A model generated the notes under the pieces. That model saw only the letters and a list, made by a program, of their open reading frames with translations, was not told where the DNA came from and did no database searches. This document shows positions 1 through 11,658 of a stretch of 64,000 nt of DNA, in pieces (position 1 is the stretch's first letter; each line of letters starts with the position of its first letter). This DNA is from Triangularia verruculosa (taxonomy: Eukaryota > Ascomycota > Sordariomycetes > Sordariales > Podosporaceae): positions 248,001 through 312,000 of the forward strand of contig MU863875.1 in NCBI GenBank assembly GCA_033296885.1, read 5' to 3'. A program made the translations under genes and the position numbers.

Positions 1-3000
1 TTTTTCTTGGTAGCGTCAACGTCAGCTCGCGGCTCAGCCAAACTTTGCCTCGCCGCTTGTGGAAGAACAAATAAAAACCGGGAAAGAGATCCTTTTTTTC
101 TCGCTAATGACCCCAGTAACCCCAGAAAGAACCCTTCCATCACAAGCCACCAAAGCTTGTGACATTCGGATCTGACAGTGGAATTCGCGAGAGAGCGAGA
201 GTTTCCCCTTTTCTTCTCGTCGGTGAAGACGTGAGGTGAGAGGGCGGGCCGGGCGGCAACAGCGGCGGCGGTCGGGCCAAGAAACCGGATGGAATTTCGG
301 ATCTTCAAGGCAATCATCGGCCTTGGTTGCTTGTTTCTGGACCCACGACCCCATCCCGTTCCCTTTTCAGCTCCTCATCTCGCAAGAGAACTGGACAGCC
401 TCGTTTTTTTCTTTTTCGGCGGTTGAGCCCTGGAAGGGAAAAGTGGATAAACTCCCTTGGTCCACCCCCCCGGTCAGCTCAAAAAAAAAAAGATGATAAC
501 GTAGCATTCCGATGCCTTGGAACTTTAGTATTTTACGGAGTACACTATGATATTTGATTGAAGGCGGCTGCCGAGGTTTTTCCTGACTTGGTGGGCTAGG
601 ATCGGAGAATAGTGCATGGAAAGATGCAAGAAGAAAAAGAAGGAATTGGCACCAACGGGGCCATGATCTTCCCCAGCCGCAATCCCGAACCTTTTGGGAG
701 TCTTGGCGTTGGTGGGTGGGATGGGACGGTGAAGAGCTCCGTGCCGATCCGATCTCAAGGTGAGGGGATCAGTGGAAGATGGAGAAGCACGATATCGGAC
801 TCACCTGGCTCTTACCTGTGAGGTGACCGGAGGGTGAAGAGCGGTGTCGGATAGCATCCTGGTAACTCCTCACCGCGAGAGGAGCTTGCGTGGAGGATGA
901 CAAGGCAGCCTGCATTTGTTGAATGATGGATAATTCTGATGCTCAGATATTTCCCATCGCGGCCTCGCCGTTCCTGGCGACGCAACGCAGCCACTAATGA
1001 CTGGTCCGGCGCAGCACCAGCAGCGCAAATGTGGCTTGCGGTACCCGCATCCTCGTGCATTTGGGCCCGTCCGTCTGCAGCTTTCCATCCCATCCACTGA
1101 TATTAATGAAGAGGCACACAAACACAGGCACAAGGCAAACACGGCGAAGAGCCCAAAAGAGAAAGCTTCTGGAAGCCGTCGTTTTTAATCTACACGGCCG
1201 GTCTTGTTCCACCCTTGCCTGATGCGGATGGTGGCATCTTGAAACATTTGCGTGGCACCTCTCTCGAGCCACAAGTGTAATAAAGAAGCTTCTTCTCCCT
1301 GGCTTCTGTTGTCGGGTGAGCTGACAACATGGCCATGCCGCAAACCCGCATTGGATGGCGTCCATGCATGGGCAACCGCACAGCAGCCAGCCAAAGGGAA
1401 GCAAACACAAGACAGAACGATCCAAAAGGAAGGAATCCGTGGAATGTTCGATGCAGATGCCCCATTGGTAATCGTAATTGATATCTCACATATGAGCAGT
1501 CGATAAGGATTGGTGATCGGCGCTGCACCGTGCTTCGTTTGGAAGAAGAAACCGTTGCACAGCGTTGATTAGCTCCCTTTCTAGAGCCTTTCCAGCGATC
1601 ACAGAATTGCAGAACAAACGTCAGGATTTTGCCCCCCGAGCGTGGTGTTGTATGTACGTGTCGTGATGTTGACGTCGATAACGTCGCCGTCGATGCACCC
1701 AGACACTTGTCGATTGCCCCTCATCAATCATGTTGATTGTATCAAATGACGCAAGATAAGCTCAACCAAAAGTCTCCACCATGACATTCGGGCCGGTGGG
1801 CTGATTCCAAAAGTCAAATTGAGGGCTGGTGAGCTGACGAGCGAAAACGGCTCGGGATTACACCGACGTGGCGCTTTCCTGTTTGGGATGAACCATTGCA
1901 ATCTATCAATTCCGCAGAGGACAGAGGGTCTAGAATGTCCGCTGGCCATGCCTCCGGGAGGCAAGAGTGAGCCAGACTGTTGGGGAAAGGGAAAAAGAGG
2001 TGGCTTGAGCGGCTTCCCGCCGTCGGGTGCGGTGGGCGATCAGGTAGGACCCTGTATGGAACACCCGGTTTGATCGCCGAGAGCTGGTGCCATGACTGGC
2101 GATGGCTTGAAAGGGCAACCGCTCCCACAACAAAGAAGAGTGGAGGACTTGTATCCAAGGCTGAGAGCCCGAGTTGGCACGCTGGGGATTCTGTCGGCCG
2201 CACGACTCATGAAAAAGAGAGCTTGGCCGGCCTGCTTGGCTGGGTTCATGCCAAGGGGTCCAAGCGATAACCATGTGGACCGCACAAATCCGTCAGCCGA
2301 ACCTGGCCTGACAGCTTTCTTCTCCATTGCCTGTGAATGTGCGACTCGCATGGTGGAATTGAGATTGTGGTGAATATAAATCGGACCATGAGAAGGAGAG
2401 ATTAGGTAACATGTCCTCTCTGGCCAGTCTACACGGCATGACGAAGCCTGCAGGGCCGTTGCGTGTGATTGGGCTGAGCATCCGTGAGCATCGGGTTACG
2501 GCGCGGTTGTTCGCCCCTCGAACAAGCTGAAAGAAGACGGATCGAAGGCTTCTAGAAGCATTCGGCCGTCATGCCCCACCCCGGTGCATCCCTTGGCCCT
2601 CGTGGATGCTCTCCCGCTCGCTCTCTCTCTCTCACTCCTCGCTTTTAGTCACTGACAGCAGCTGTCTCAAGGGAGTCCCCGCCAGGCGGCGATGCCATCA
2701 TCCAATCCTCCACTTGACGCTCTCTTGGACAGATGGATCGGGAATGGCGAGGCAATAGGCAGAACAGTTGGCGGATTTAGCGAGAGGAAATGGGGCCTGG
2801 AGACGCCTCTGTGTGATAGCAGTAAGAAGAGTTGCAACCATTACGGAGCACCCTAGACAGGGCAGGGGACCCCCTCCCTTGTCTTGTCTTGCCTCACGGC
2901 CGGCGGCTTTCTTCCTTCCAGGTTCCTTCAGCGAACTAGCAGGGAGCGCAGTGACCCTCCCTGTGACCCTCCTCTCTCCACGCTACCTTCTCATTAAAAG

Positions 3001-3425
3001 ACTGGGCGGTCCAGTCACCATCCTTTATCGGGTTTCCCCTTCGGTTTGATCCCATCCACCCCCGGGACCCTTCCAGCAAACAAAACCAACCGTGGGCCCC
3101 AGGCACCGATACCTCCCGTCTCCTCCCATCCAACCTCTTACCGCCCAGTACCGTAGACGCAATCGCAACAAGTTCCGACGACATTGACAGCTCCCCGCCT
3201 CGCATTGTTGGCGACTTCTTTGACACCCCACCCGACTTTGAGCTGCCGCCGCAGCCACAGCCTGGTGTCCCGTTCCCTGCCCGTCAACACCTTTGTGCGA
3301 CAGAAGGACGTCAGGATTGGAAAGGGAAGAGGAATCGAAACGACCACTTGTACCAAAGTCGGGCGCCGACTCACTCCAAAACAAGCTGCTCTGCGAGTCC
3401 CTGCAGCCCGGGCAAACCATCACTT
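1..3425. other. Gene-free region upstream of the RGS gene
   Basis: No convincing coding frame was found on either strand. Frames are short, overlapping and lack recognisable protein features. The sequence becomes CT-rich near 2616-2635 and strongly pyrimidine-rich from about 3030, which is typical of fungal promoters and leaders. It is probably promoter plus 5' leader for the RGS gene. The far end could hold the flank of a gene outside the window. Confidence 0.5.
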
Positions 3426-3523
3426 ATGGTGGCGCCTGCCCTTGTCTAGGACCCGAAGGAATGAAGAAGAAGAAAGCTGGGACACTTCCGATAACACAAG
3501 AATCTGTTTGCTGCCCCGGCTAG
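3426..3523 (+). promoter_or_regulatory. Two short upstream ORFs in the probable RGS leader
   Basis: An ATG at 3426 opens a 7-codon frame ending in TAG at 3447-3449. A second ATG at 3461 opens a 20-codon frame ending in TAG at 3521-3523. No other ATG occurs between 3523 and the chosen RGS start at 3589. If transcription starts upstream of 3426, both could lower initiation at the RGS start. The transcription start is not visible, so this is inference. Confidence 0.35.
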
Positions 3524-3588
3524 CCCCGAAATCAATATCGACTCTACATATCACGACGAGGTGACAACTCGACCATTTGCGGGCAGAA

Positions 3589-5514
3589 ATGACCCGGTCC
3601 CGGTTACGTCCACACTCGCCAACGCTGCTTTCGCCAGTACAATCGCCAAAAGAATTGACTCCCCGACCGTCCGCCGTCTCCCAAGACGGTGACGGAGACT
3701 CCATCATGTCAACCTCACGACCCTCGAGCGTGGCCCTTATGCCACCATCAGCTCCAGCAAATGCGACATCACCACCATCCCTGAGAGATATCTTGACCGA
3801 CGTCGCACTGCCGCCTTACACCCTCAGCGCCTTCACAGCTTTCCTGTCACAGAATCACTGCCTCGAGACGCTCGAATTCACACTGCAGGCTGAACGCTAT
3901 AGGACAGCGTACGCTAACATTGTAGGGACGGGGGAACGGCCGCCGAGTATTGGTGATGGTAGCGAGCACATTTGCCTTTTGTGGCAGAAGTTGATGCACA
4001 CTTTTATCCAGCCCTGTGGTACCCGCGAAGTCAACCTCCCCGCCCGCGTGCGCGATCGGCTCTTGTCGCTCCCCTGTGTGCCGATTCCACCGAATCCATC
4101 TGAATTGGACGAGGCTGTCAAGATTGTGTATGAGCTCATGAACGACTCGGTGCTGGGCCCATTCTTGGAATCGGTTGCGCCACACGAAGAGCAGACTCAT
4201 CACCATCATGATCATGATCCTAGGCTGTTTCGGTCGCGGCTCCGAATCCCGAGAGAAACATCCTCTTCGAGTGCTGATGAGTCAATCAAGTCGCCCAAGT
4301 CGGCTTTTCTTCCCATGCTTAACCTTGCCTGGTCTAGCGAGCCCAAAAGCTCTGCGTCGTCATCCAGTGATCCAATGGAGCATGCTGGGCTAAGCGACGA
4401 CAGTGGAAACGCGCCCTCGCCGCCCGCAAACGAGCCGATGACACCACCCACCACGCCGCCGACCTCAGATTGGGCCTTTGCCAACACGTCCCCTGGCAGC
4501 CTTCAGCGGGCCATTAGCGCACACAACAGCGGCTGGAAGAAGATGGGGGCGAAGCTTGGACTGGGCCGCAGAGGCCGCACCAAGCGTGACCAGCCCACGT
4601 CGGGTGGTGTTGACCCTGACCACCCGATGGGCGACGCGGCTCAGGGAAGCCACGGCCTCTTATAGGAAACAGAGGTCGTGCCGATCCCACAGGACCCCGC
4701 TACATCCTCCCACCTACATGTCCCAGCAGACAAGACAATGACCGGTTTCGACGAGAAGGTTCGCTCCATCACATCGACACCGCGCTCGTCGGCCGAGTGG
4801 GAGGAGCCACACCCAGGGAAGCGCTTTCCGGTTCCCGCACCGGGGAACGTGAGCCAGGGTGTTGGTATTCCTCAGCAATGTAGCGGGGTTCACAAGAACG
4901 GCACGGCCGCAAAAGGTTTTGTCCCATATCCGACGCGCGGATGGAATATGGGCACCAGGAGACGCTTTTTGCGCCCAAGAGTTCGGGTCAAGATTCCCGC
5001 GAACTCGCAAGACAATCCGATCAAGAGCAACATGTGCTGCAGACCTCAAAGCACCACATCCAGTGCCGCACCCATGATCTCACCAGCCACCTCCCCCACA
5101 GTGCCATTGATGGACCGCGTTGCCAGCCCCGTGTACGGGTGCGAGACGGACATGGGCACCATCAGGCTGAAGGATGGCTCGATGGAGAGCACTCTCGACG
5201 GCACCCTATCCTCGAAGCACTCGTCTACGCGACGCTCGATGACGGACTTTTCCAACTTTCTGTCACCAGCCCCCACTGATGAATCCGACGACAGCTCCTG
5301 CATGTCTTTCGAGCCCGACCTCTCCCCTAGCCTCTCACCCGATGAGGATCCTTATGGATGGGAGGCCGAGTTGAGCAAGAAGGCTGCCGTCCCCGATGCC
5401 ATGGCTTGCTGCTCTAGCCTAGAGTATCGCCGGGCACACGGTGGCAAGCGGAGTCTCCTGCAAAAGGTTCTTAGTCTGGGGCCCAGGGAGTTTGGCCGTC
5501 CATCAGTGCACTGA
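3589..5514 (+). CDS. RGS-domain protein (regulator of G-protein signalling), open frame interrupted by one TAG
   Basis: RGS proteins speed GTP hydrolysis on G-alpha subunits at the membrane and so switch off heterotrimeric G-protein signalling. The RGS domain spans about residues 65-197 (LRDILTDVALPPYTL, then LETLEFTLQAERYRTAY and VYELMNDSVLGPFLESV). It is followed by a His-rich stretch and a long Ser/Pro-rich tail. The first in-frame ATG is 3589; 3706 is a possible shorter start. TAG at 4663-4665 closes the first 358 codons, yet the same frame then stays open for 282 more codons with protein-like composition (SPDEDPYGWEAEL, EYRRAHGGKRSLLQKVL) up to the TGA-type end at 5514. A 57-nt intron 4609-4665 (GTTGAC...TTATAG) would remove the stop in phase 0, but its donor and branch site are weak. 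Read-through, a sequence error or a real C-terminal truncation remain possible. The RGS call is firm; the full-length model is moderate. It most resembles single-RGS-domain fungal proteins (RgsA-like), but I give no symbol. Confidence 0.8.
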
Positions 5515-7260
5515 AATAGGACAGCAACTTTTTTCTTTTTTCGCGCATTTTTTCCCAACAAATACCCCGACGTTTAATCATTATGTCGACATTTTTAGAA
5601 TCTCGTTTTTGGCAGAACCATGGAGAGTGGTGGTCTCGCCGGAACTTTTTGCTCACGCAAAAAACCAAAACCTTTTTACAACAAACACACTCAAACAACA
5701 AACGGATTTGATGATTCACATGGGTCAAGGGCATGGCATGGCATGACATACATATGGGGGGTCGGTCAGGGCTGGCGGTTTTTTTTTCCTCTGGTGCATG
5801 GGATGAAATAAAAGTCAAGCAAGCGGGAGCGGGCGTTTTTTTTCAAAAGGACATATTTGTTTTTTTATCAAGGAAAGGAAAGGGGAGTGGAGGGGGGGGG
5901 GGGGGGGGGAAAACTGGGGATAGGGTAGGGGGGATGGGGAAAAGAAACTCTTGCATCATCAATTATCTCTCTCTCTCTCACTCTCACACACACAACACAC
6001 GTAATTGGGTTTTTCTTTTGTTTTTGTATGGATTAGACAATATTGTTTTTTTTTTGATGATACCTATCTGTATGTATGTATGCATGTATGTAGCGAATGT
6101 TTGGGGGGGGGGGGAGGATTGGAAAGAAGAGAGAAGAAGTACCATAAGGGGGGGGGGGGCGAGAAGTGGGGGATGATGAAATAATAATTATCAAAAAACT
6201 TTGACATTCATTAATTGATTTGGTGGTTTGCATGTGATGTGAGGACGATTTGATATCGGATGATGAGGGAAAGTTTAAAGCTTGAGATAGGTAATTAGGT
6301 ACCATCTGAAGTTGGAGGTGTCGGTGCTGAAGATAAGAGTGATGTGTGTCAGTGTGAGGGCTTTTTTGACTTGGCCGTGCGTAGGTTTGGTGCTTGGGTG
6401 ATGGCTTGAGTAAGGGATTTGAGTTGGGGTGAACGGAGGGAAAGCTCCTTGCTTTTTGTGCTTGGGCTGTGGATTTGGGAAAGGTTTGGTGGTTGTGCAG
6501 AGGTGAGGTCTGTGTGAGATAAGGGGGTTGGGATATGTGTAATTGGTTACGTATAAAATAGGGGGGAGGGGTAAAGATTTGGTGGAGCTGGATATGTAGG
6601 CTTTTAAGGGAAGTGTTTCCAGAGCGGATTTAGACTAGAAGAGTATTTTTTTTTCTTGGTGTTTTTTGATAGAATCCATTTTGAGGTATATATATATTAT
6701 AAGTATTTGCTTCGCGTCTATATCAGAGGAGGTCTTGTTGTATGCCAATGTCTCTTCAAAATCACAGATACTGCCTCTGAGTCGATATGGACTGGGTAAT
6801 TGGGGGACAGACTTAACACAAAGACAAATGCTTTTCTATCTCAACAAGGTCATGTTTTAACATTCTGTTTCGGTTCCCTCGCCGACGATGCCCGTGATCT
6901 GAGATTGTATGAGGAAGATAGTTGGTAGATAGCCTTTGTCACAAACCGCCATTCTCGAGTAGCCTTATGTTAAAAGCTCTCCTATACATACATTTTAATA
7001 TATATAAACCAGGCCCGTCTAGCTCCTGCTTACTTCTTCCCTTTATACCGTCCTTACCCCTTATACATCAACTTTCCAACCCCATAACCCCTTTAAGGAA
7101 CATAAGTCCTTTTGCCCTTAACATGACGCTTCAGACTCCTCGAGCCTAAAAACCCAGCTCGATCATCCCTAACCGTGAAATATCCCATGGAAAACTAACT
7201 CCTCATTCACTCTTCTCAATCCTCATCGACACAGCTCTGTTCAGGACCGACAGATTACCA
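5515..7260. other. 3' flank of the RGS gene, low complexity, no gene seen
   Basis: This stretch holds poly-T, poly-G, CT/CA and TGTA simple repeats and AT-richer DNA after 6600. No frame shows sustained coding character. The first few hundred bases are probably 3' untranslated region of the RGS gene. Confidence 0.5.
5892..6159 (+). repeat. Cluster of poly-G runs and microsatellites
   Basis: Three long G homopolymers lie on the plus strand at about 5892-5909 (18 G), 6103-6114 (12 G) and 6148-6159 (12 G). Between them are a CT/CA dinucleotide tract near 5967-5999 and a TGTA-type tract near 6069-6092. They lie about 0.4-0.65 kb past the RGS stop codon, so they could be transcribed in its 3' UTR. 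Confidence 0.8.
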
Positions 7261-7495
7261 GGCATTTCGAGGGTACCTCACCTCCCCCTAAATCAAGAAC
7301 TTTTGGAGGTCGTGCCCGGGTATGTTTCTCTTCTCTTCTGAAGCTGCTACAGACATCGAGGCACCCTCCTAAACACGGCTATTCTTCCGCGACCAAGCGC
7401 TGCTGGTCGGATCGTAGTGTGTGGGACGCACAGGTTCCCGACCTGGATGATCGATGGGGACTTTCTTCTAGAGACGAAGCACCACGCCCAATTAG

Positions 7496-8355
7496 CGACT
7501 GCTGGCGCTGGATGGCCACCTCCCCCGGCTGAGGCAGGTGTCGGATTCTCAACTTGCCGATTTACCATCGGAAATATTCGACTCGCAGCCCACGGTCTCT
7601 GATTCTGGGTTCCCATCGACGAATCAGAAACTCAAGCGACGATTTGTCGCGGGCGCCTCCTTGCGGTGCTCTTCGGGGGCAATAGGGGCAACTCGTCGTG
7701 GCGTCTGTCGGGGTTTAAGTGAGTCTAGGTTGAGCTGGCCGGGTGGACATGGGAGTAAACCGCTGTGGAATTTTGGGAGACTTTGGGAGGACTCTAGTAC
7801 TTCAAACTTTGGACTGTCTGATGACCCTTTTTGTCTACTGGATGTCTACCCGGGGAATACTACCTCAACCTGTTTGTGAAAATTCCCCAAAACTCCAAAG
7901 AATACTACTCCCCCTCCTTAGTGCGACAGACCTTTGAGGAGCTTTCCAGAATATGGAGTAGATTCTACAACATCCGGGTTCTCTATAGTGTCGGTCTTAC
8001 CGGAAACCAAGACCTGAACGACGCCATCCTCTCAAATGAGAAGTGGGTCGCTCTCACGAAGAAGTGGTCCATAAAACCTCACGATCCTCAAGTAAGTTGG
8101 TTATCTTTTCTCTTCTTTTTTACATTTTTGATCGCACTCCAGTTCATGTCCTCCCTTCCCTAACCCCCCTCCCCCCTTCCCCCTCCTCCCTCCTCCCTCC
8201 TCCGCTATCCCTCACCATAATTCAAGCATCGCCATACCTTTCTCTTGTCGGTAAGCTCACTATCACAGTGCCTGTTTCTGATAGAATGGGTAGAGGCACG
8301 CGCAGCAGCAGCGCATGCAGACGCTGGGAAAGCGAAACAACTTGAAGGGTCTTAA
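7496..8355 (+). CDS. Candidate spliced gene, unrecognised (5' end not resolved)
   Basis: I do not recognise this protein. Three segments join in consistent phase. Exon 7496-7718 is preceded by an ATTAG acceptor at 7495 and followed by a GTGAGT donor. Exon 7901-8091 encodes YYSPSLVRQTFEELSRIW, RFYNIRVLYSVGLTGNQDL and KKWSIKPHDPQ and is followed by a strong GTAAGT donor. Exon 8269-8355 begins after a CACAG acceptor, encodes LFLIEWVEARAAAAHADAG and ends in TAA. The first junction (7719-7900) is the weakest. No ATG occurs in the first exon; an upstream exon in phase 0 ending at 7417 before GTGTGT is possible. It could be a lineage-specific gene or a decayed one. Confidence 0.35.
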
Positions 8356-8619
8356 AACAGAAGATGCCGTTTGCAAGGCATGTTCGCGAGCCTTCTTAGC
8401 AGTAGCCCAGGTAGCAGCAGGAGGGGCATCATTGACGTAACCAGCACCATCATACAAAGCTGCATGCCAGTTCATGAGCTGGGCGCTCGAAGCGGCGGTT
8501 GATGCCGCGAGCGAGCGAGCGCGCCTCGTGGCGTCGATGGAGAAATCAACACTCTCCACTGACGCGGCCAGTCTATAAGGGGTGCCCTGGTAGCAGCTCC
8601 GGAGCCGTTCATTTCCCAT
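8263..8619 (-). CDS. Possible small hypothetical protein, antisense overlap with the candidate gene's end
   Basis: An ATG at 8619 opens a 118-codon minus-strand frame with coding-like composition (VDFSIDATRRARSLAAST, AQLMNWHAALYDGAGYV, AKKAREHALQTASSVLR) ending near a CMRCCCACLYPF tail. The frame also stays open upstream to about 8690 without an ATG. The region is Ala/GCA-rich, which produces open frames on both strands, so this may be a shadow. No family is recognised. Confidence 0.25.
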   Translation of the reverse strand: MGNERLRSCYQGTPYRLAASVESVDFSIDATRRARSLAASTAASSAQLMNWHAALYDGAGYVNDAPPAATWATAKKAREHALQTASSVLRPFKLFRFPSVCMRCCCACLYPFYQKQAL

Positions 8620-8765
8620 GGGCTGATTTATGCTGTTATTGAGTTCTCTCAGAAGGCCAAACTCATGGCTGTAATCTTTGGGCTCTTCATCTTGTAGGTG
8701 GTGGTTTTACTGGTGGGGTGAGAGGGTGGGGAAGAAGAGTATCGGGAAGATCTGAAGCTGTGGAT

Positions 8766-8830
8766 GGGGGAGTTGAATGGGTGAGTTGAATGGGGAGAGT
8801 TGAACGGGGAGAGTTGAACGGGGGGAGTTG
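8766..8830. repeat. Minisatellite, about 13-14 nt unit
   Basis: Five imperfect head-to-tail copies of a unit close to GGGAGAGTTGAACG (variants GGTGAGTTGAATG and GGGGGAGTTGAATG). Copies differ mostly by C/T and G/A changes and one-base length differences. It lies in non-coding DNA between the two candidate ORFs of this block. Confidence 0.75.
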
Positions 8831-8939
8831 TTTGTGAGTGTATGGGGAAGAGGTTAGAAGGGGAGGTGAGGAAGTAAGAGGTGGTATCATGGAAGATATC
8901 GTAGTAAGGGGGGAGGAGGAAGTTGCTGATGTCGAGCAC

Positions 8940-11658
8940 CAGTTAGGTTGTTGGACAGGACTTTGACAATTCGGGAGGAAACGATGAAGGCTGACGTGAT
9001 GGTGATGGGAATGTCGATGAATGTTCAGGGCAAGACCTACGGGGTTCCAGATATATGCTGGACGTTTCTAGTCTTGGGACTACGACACTTGTGGATAGCT
9101 CGAAATCCTGGGATCTTCGTCCATTATCACATGACCTTTTGCGTAAGGAGGATTCATAGGGCGGTTGTCGAGTCTTCAGAAAACAGCATATTGCGTATTC
9201 TTATTCTCACGGAATAAAATAGATGCTACATTAACATCATTAGAAAAGTAGCTTAGATATATAAAAGTGGTGAGAGGAGCGAAACAGCCACCGCGGGCAC
9301 CTCAAAGTATTAGATATATATGTTACGTAAATACTTTATGTATCCCAATCGACTTACCAAGTGTCACTCTCGGTAAACAACTTGACCTAAAACCATGATG
9401 ACAGCTGATATGCAGACATATCAGGTGAGATGGCTGTCTTTAAAGCTCGAAAGTGATTAGACCTCCTCAACAACAATCTATCTACATTCCGATACCAGAC
9501 AGGCAAATCCCGCCTCTCTGGCTGCCAGTGTCATCTCCGGCATTATCTTTGAGCCTTCTGCTGCCATTGGGGGCGGCCTTCTTCCAAAGCCTCATAGACT
9601 CCCACTGCTCAAATCTACTGCCAGCACCCACCTCTCAGATGTTAACCACTCCCTACAAAATCACTCACCCTCTTTCATATCAAGCTGGGCGGCATCTTCA
9701 CTTACAGGATTGTTGATGGCGAGGACCCAAGAAGGACCATCTTCACTTCATGCACAGTTACAATGCTGTCGGCGACTACAATCGCCGCTCTGGCAGAAGG
9801 GACTATCTTTTGGGCCTAAAGTTTCCCATGTCGATATTGCTCGACGTTTTCGGGGTCAGGGGCGGTCTCACAATGGTAAAAACGGTGATAGAATGATGTA
9901 ATAATTAAGGTCAGCAGCAGTTTCAAGATCATATTTATTTCATAGACTAAAGATAGACACCAAGTTAATATTTACGTTCCTAAAGAGTCTTTTCGGAGCT
10001 CTATCGGAGATATAGGCTTAAAAAACAACACCAGCATTACCTCTTCAAACCAGTATCACCAACTTACTCGGGATTTATACCTACCTACCCAAAGACAACA
10101 ATCCCATCCCAAACTACCCCCCAACTCCCCTCAAGCCCCATCGACTCTCCCAATCCTCCCACCTATCATATAAAACAACATCCAAGAATCACAATATCTT
10201 CCCCACCCAAATAACCCCCAACTCTCCAAACCAAGACAACTTTCTTCAGAGCCAACCGCCTTGAAAAGATCAAGCTCCTACCGCCTCTTACCCGCCTTAT
10301 TGCGTCTTCCCCAATGTACTGTATTGTCACATTCAGTACCCTCATCTCCAACTGCCACCTCGCGTAGATCCCCTCTATGTAGGGAGAATCGAGGAACCGC
10401 CGCGCTCTTTAGAGACTTTTCTTCCTGCGAAAAGCTCGAGTTGGGCCACCACCGCTCTCACACAATGCAGCATTAATCCCACACACGTCTTGCACCCACC
10501 CACACCGGTTACGACGAAAAGACATATTATAGATCGCGAGAATGCAAGAACCGGATTGGAACTGCATGCTAGCCGACTTTCTGAACAGAGACACCACCAC
10601 TCCTATCCGCCGCGACGCACTTCGCCGCATCTTAGAGATGGACTCGGAGCGAGAGCCGACCTCCCCGCCCATCTGGAAGAAGAGAAGCTGGGATACCTTA
10701 GGGAATTGGAGCGCTATTGGAAAGACCACTTCGCTACACTCACTGGAGACCACTCCGATCGATACAAGCCCCTCCATCAGTGAGACCCCCGATCGATACA
10801 AGCCCCTTCATCAAGTAGTTATCGCTACCGTGATGATGATGGACATCAATAAGGTCCGACAGATGACAAGCCGCAGCCTATCGCCAGAGACACACTACGA
10901 AGGCGTTCGCGCACACTGCTGATCTTCTCAGCAGCGCTTGCCAACGATCTGTCTTCCCAAAGCTCGGATGGTTTCCTCTTAAACATCACGTCACCCCAAT
11001 CCCTTCTGAATACCAGACCATTAAACATCTTTTAAGTTTCCTATTACAGTGTTCACCACAAGACTTACAGAGACCTACACATTATCACCATTAAAATCAC
11101 ACTCCAGTATACATCTCAAGGTGTTTTTGTACAGTATAGTATCTCTCAATTCTCACAACACCCCCCAATTCTAACTATACTATCCCTCCCTCCCCATCCA
11201 GTCAGAGAAAACAAACAACAACAACCAAAACGCAGCAGAAAAAAAAGTCCCCCAACCTCCTTCCCAACCACGCCATGATCTAATTATTCCCCTTCCCTTT
11301 CCAGACCCCCTTTCCTAATCCAACAAAACACAATACACTCCCCCAAACTCCTAAACCCCATTTTTATGCCCCCCAGCCCTGAACCCCAGAGTGAATGAAA
11401 CACCATAAAATATATCCCAACCTTCTCCCAACCCACCCATTCCATGTAAAAACGCCTATAACCCATGTTTTTACTTGAAAAAAAGACAAACGCCATAAAA
11501 CTTCATAATGCTTACAATGTTCCAACACCATGAACAGCCTCCGCATAATCCCTCCTCATCTCTTTTATTTTTTTGTCCTTTTCTTTTTCTCGTTTGCCCT
11601 TGCCGCCCGTTTTGACCGTGATATCAATATTGTCTTCTTGTCAGCAGCACCCCCCCTC
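8940..11658. other. Gene-poor interval with coding-like fragments
   Basis: No complete gene was resolved. Fragments with protein-like composition occur on the plus strand near 9660-9800 (LGGIFTYRIVDGEDPRRTIF) and at 10490-10922 (LEEEKLGYLRELERYWKDH). None has a good start together with splice sites. DNA around 9200-10250 and 11040-11600 is AT-richer. The last 500 bases before 11659 are probably the 3' flank of the minus-strand protease gene. Confidence 0.4.
10755..10813. repeat. Short direct repeat, 25 nt, spacing 34 nt
   Basis: Two 25-nt copies beginning CCGATCGATACAAGCCCC start at 10755 and 10789. They differ by a single C/T transition (CTCCATCA versus CTTCATCA). In one reading frame both encode DRYKPLHQ. 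It lies within a coding-like fragment of unknown nature. Confidence 0.75.

Noticed and set aside
3184..3564. 126-codon plus-strand open frame, same frame as the RGS start
   Set aside because: It has no ATG and ends in TGA before the RGS start; composition fits a pyrimidine-rich leader.
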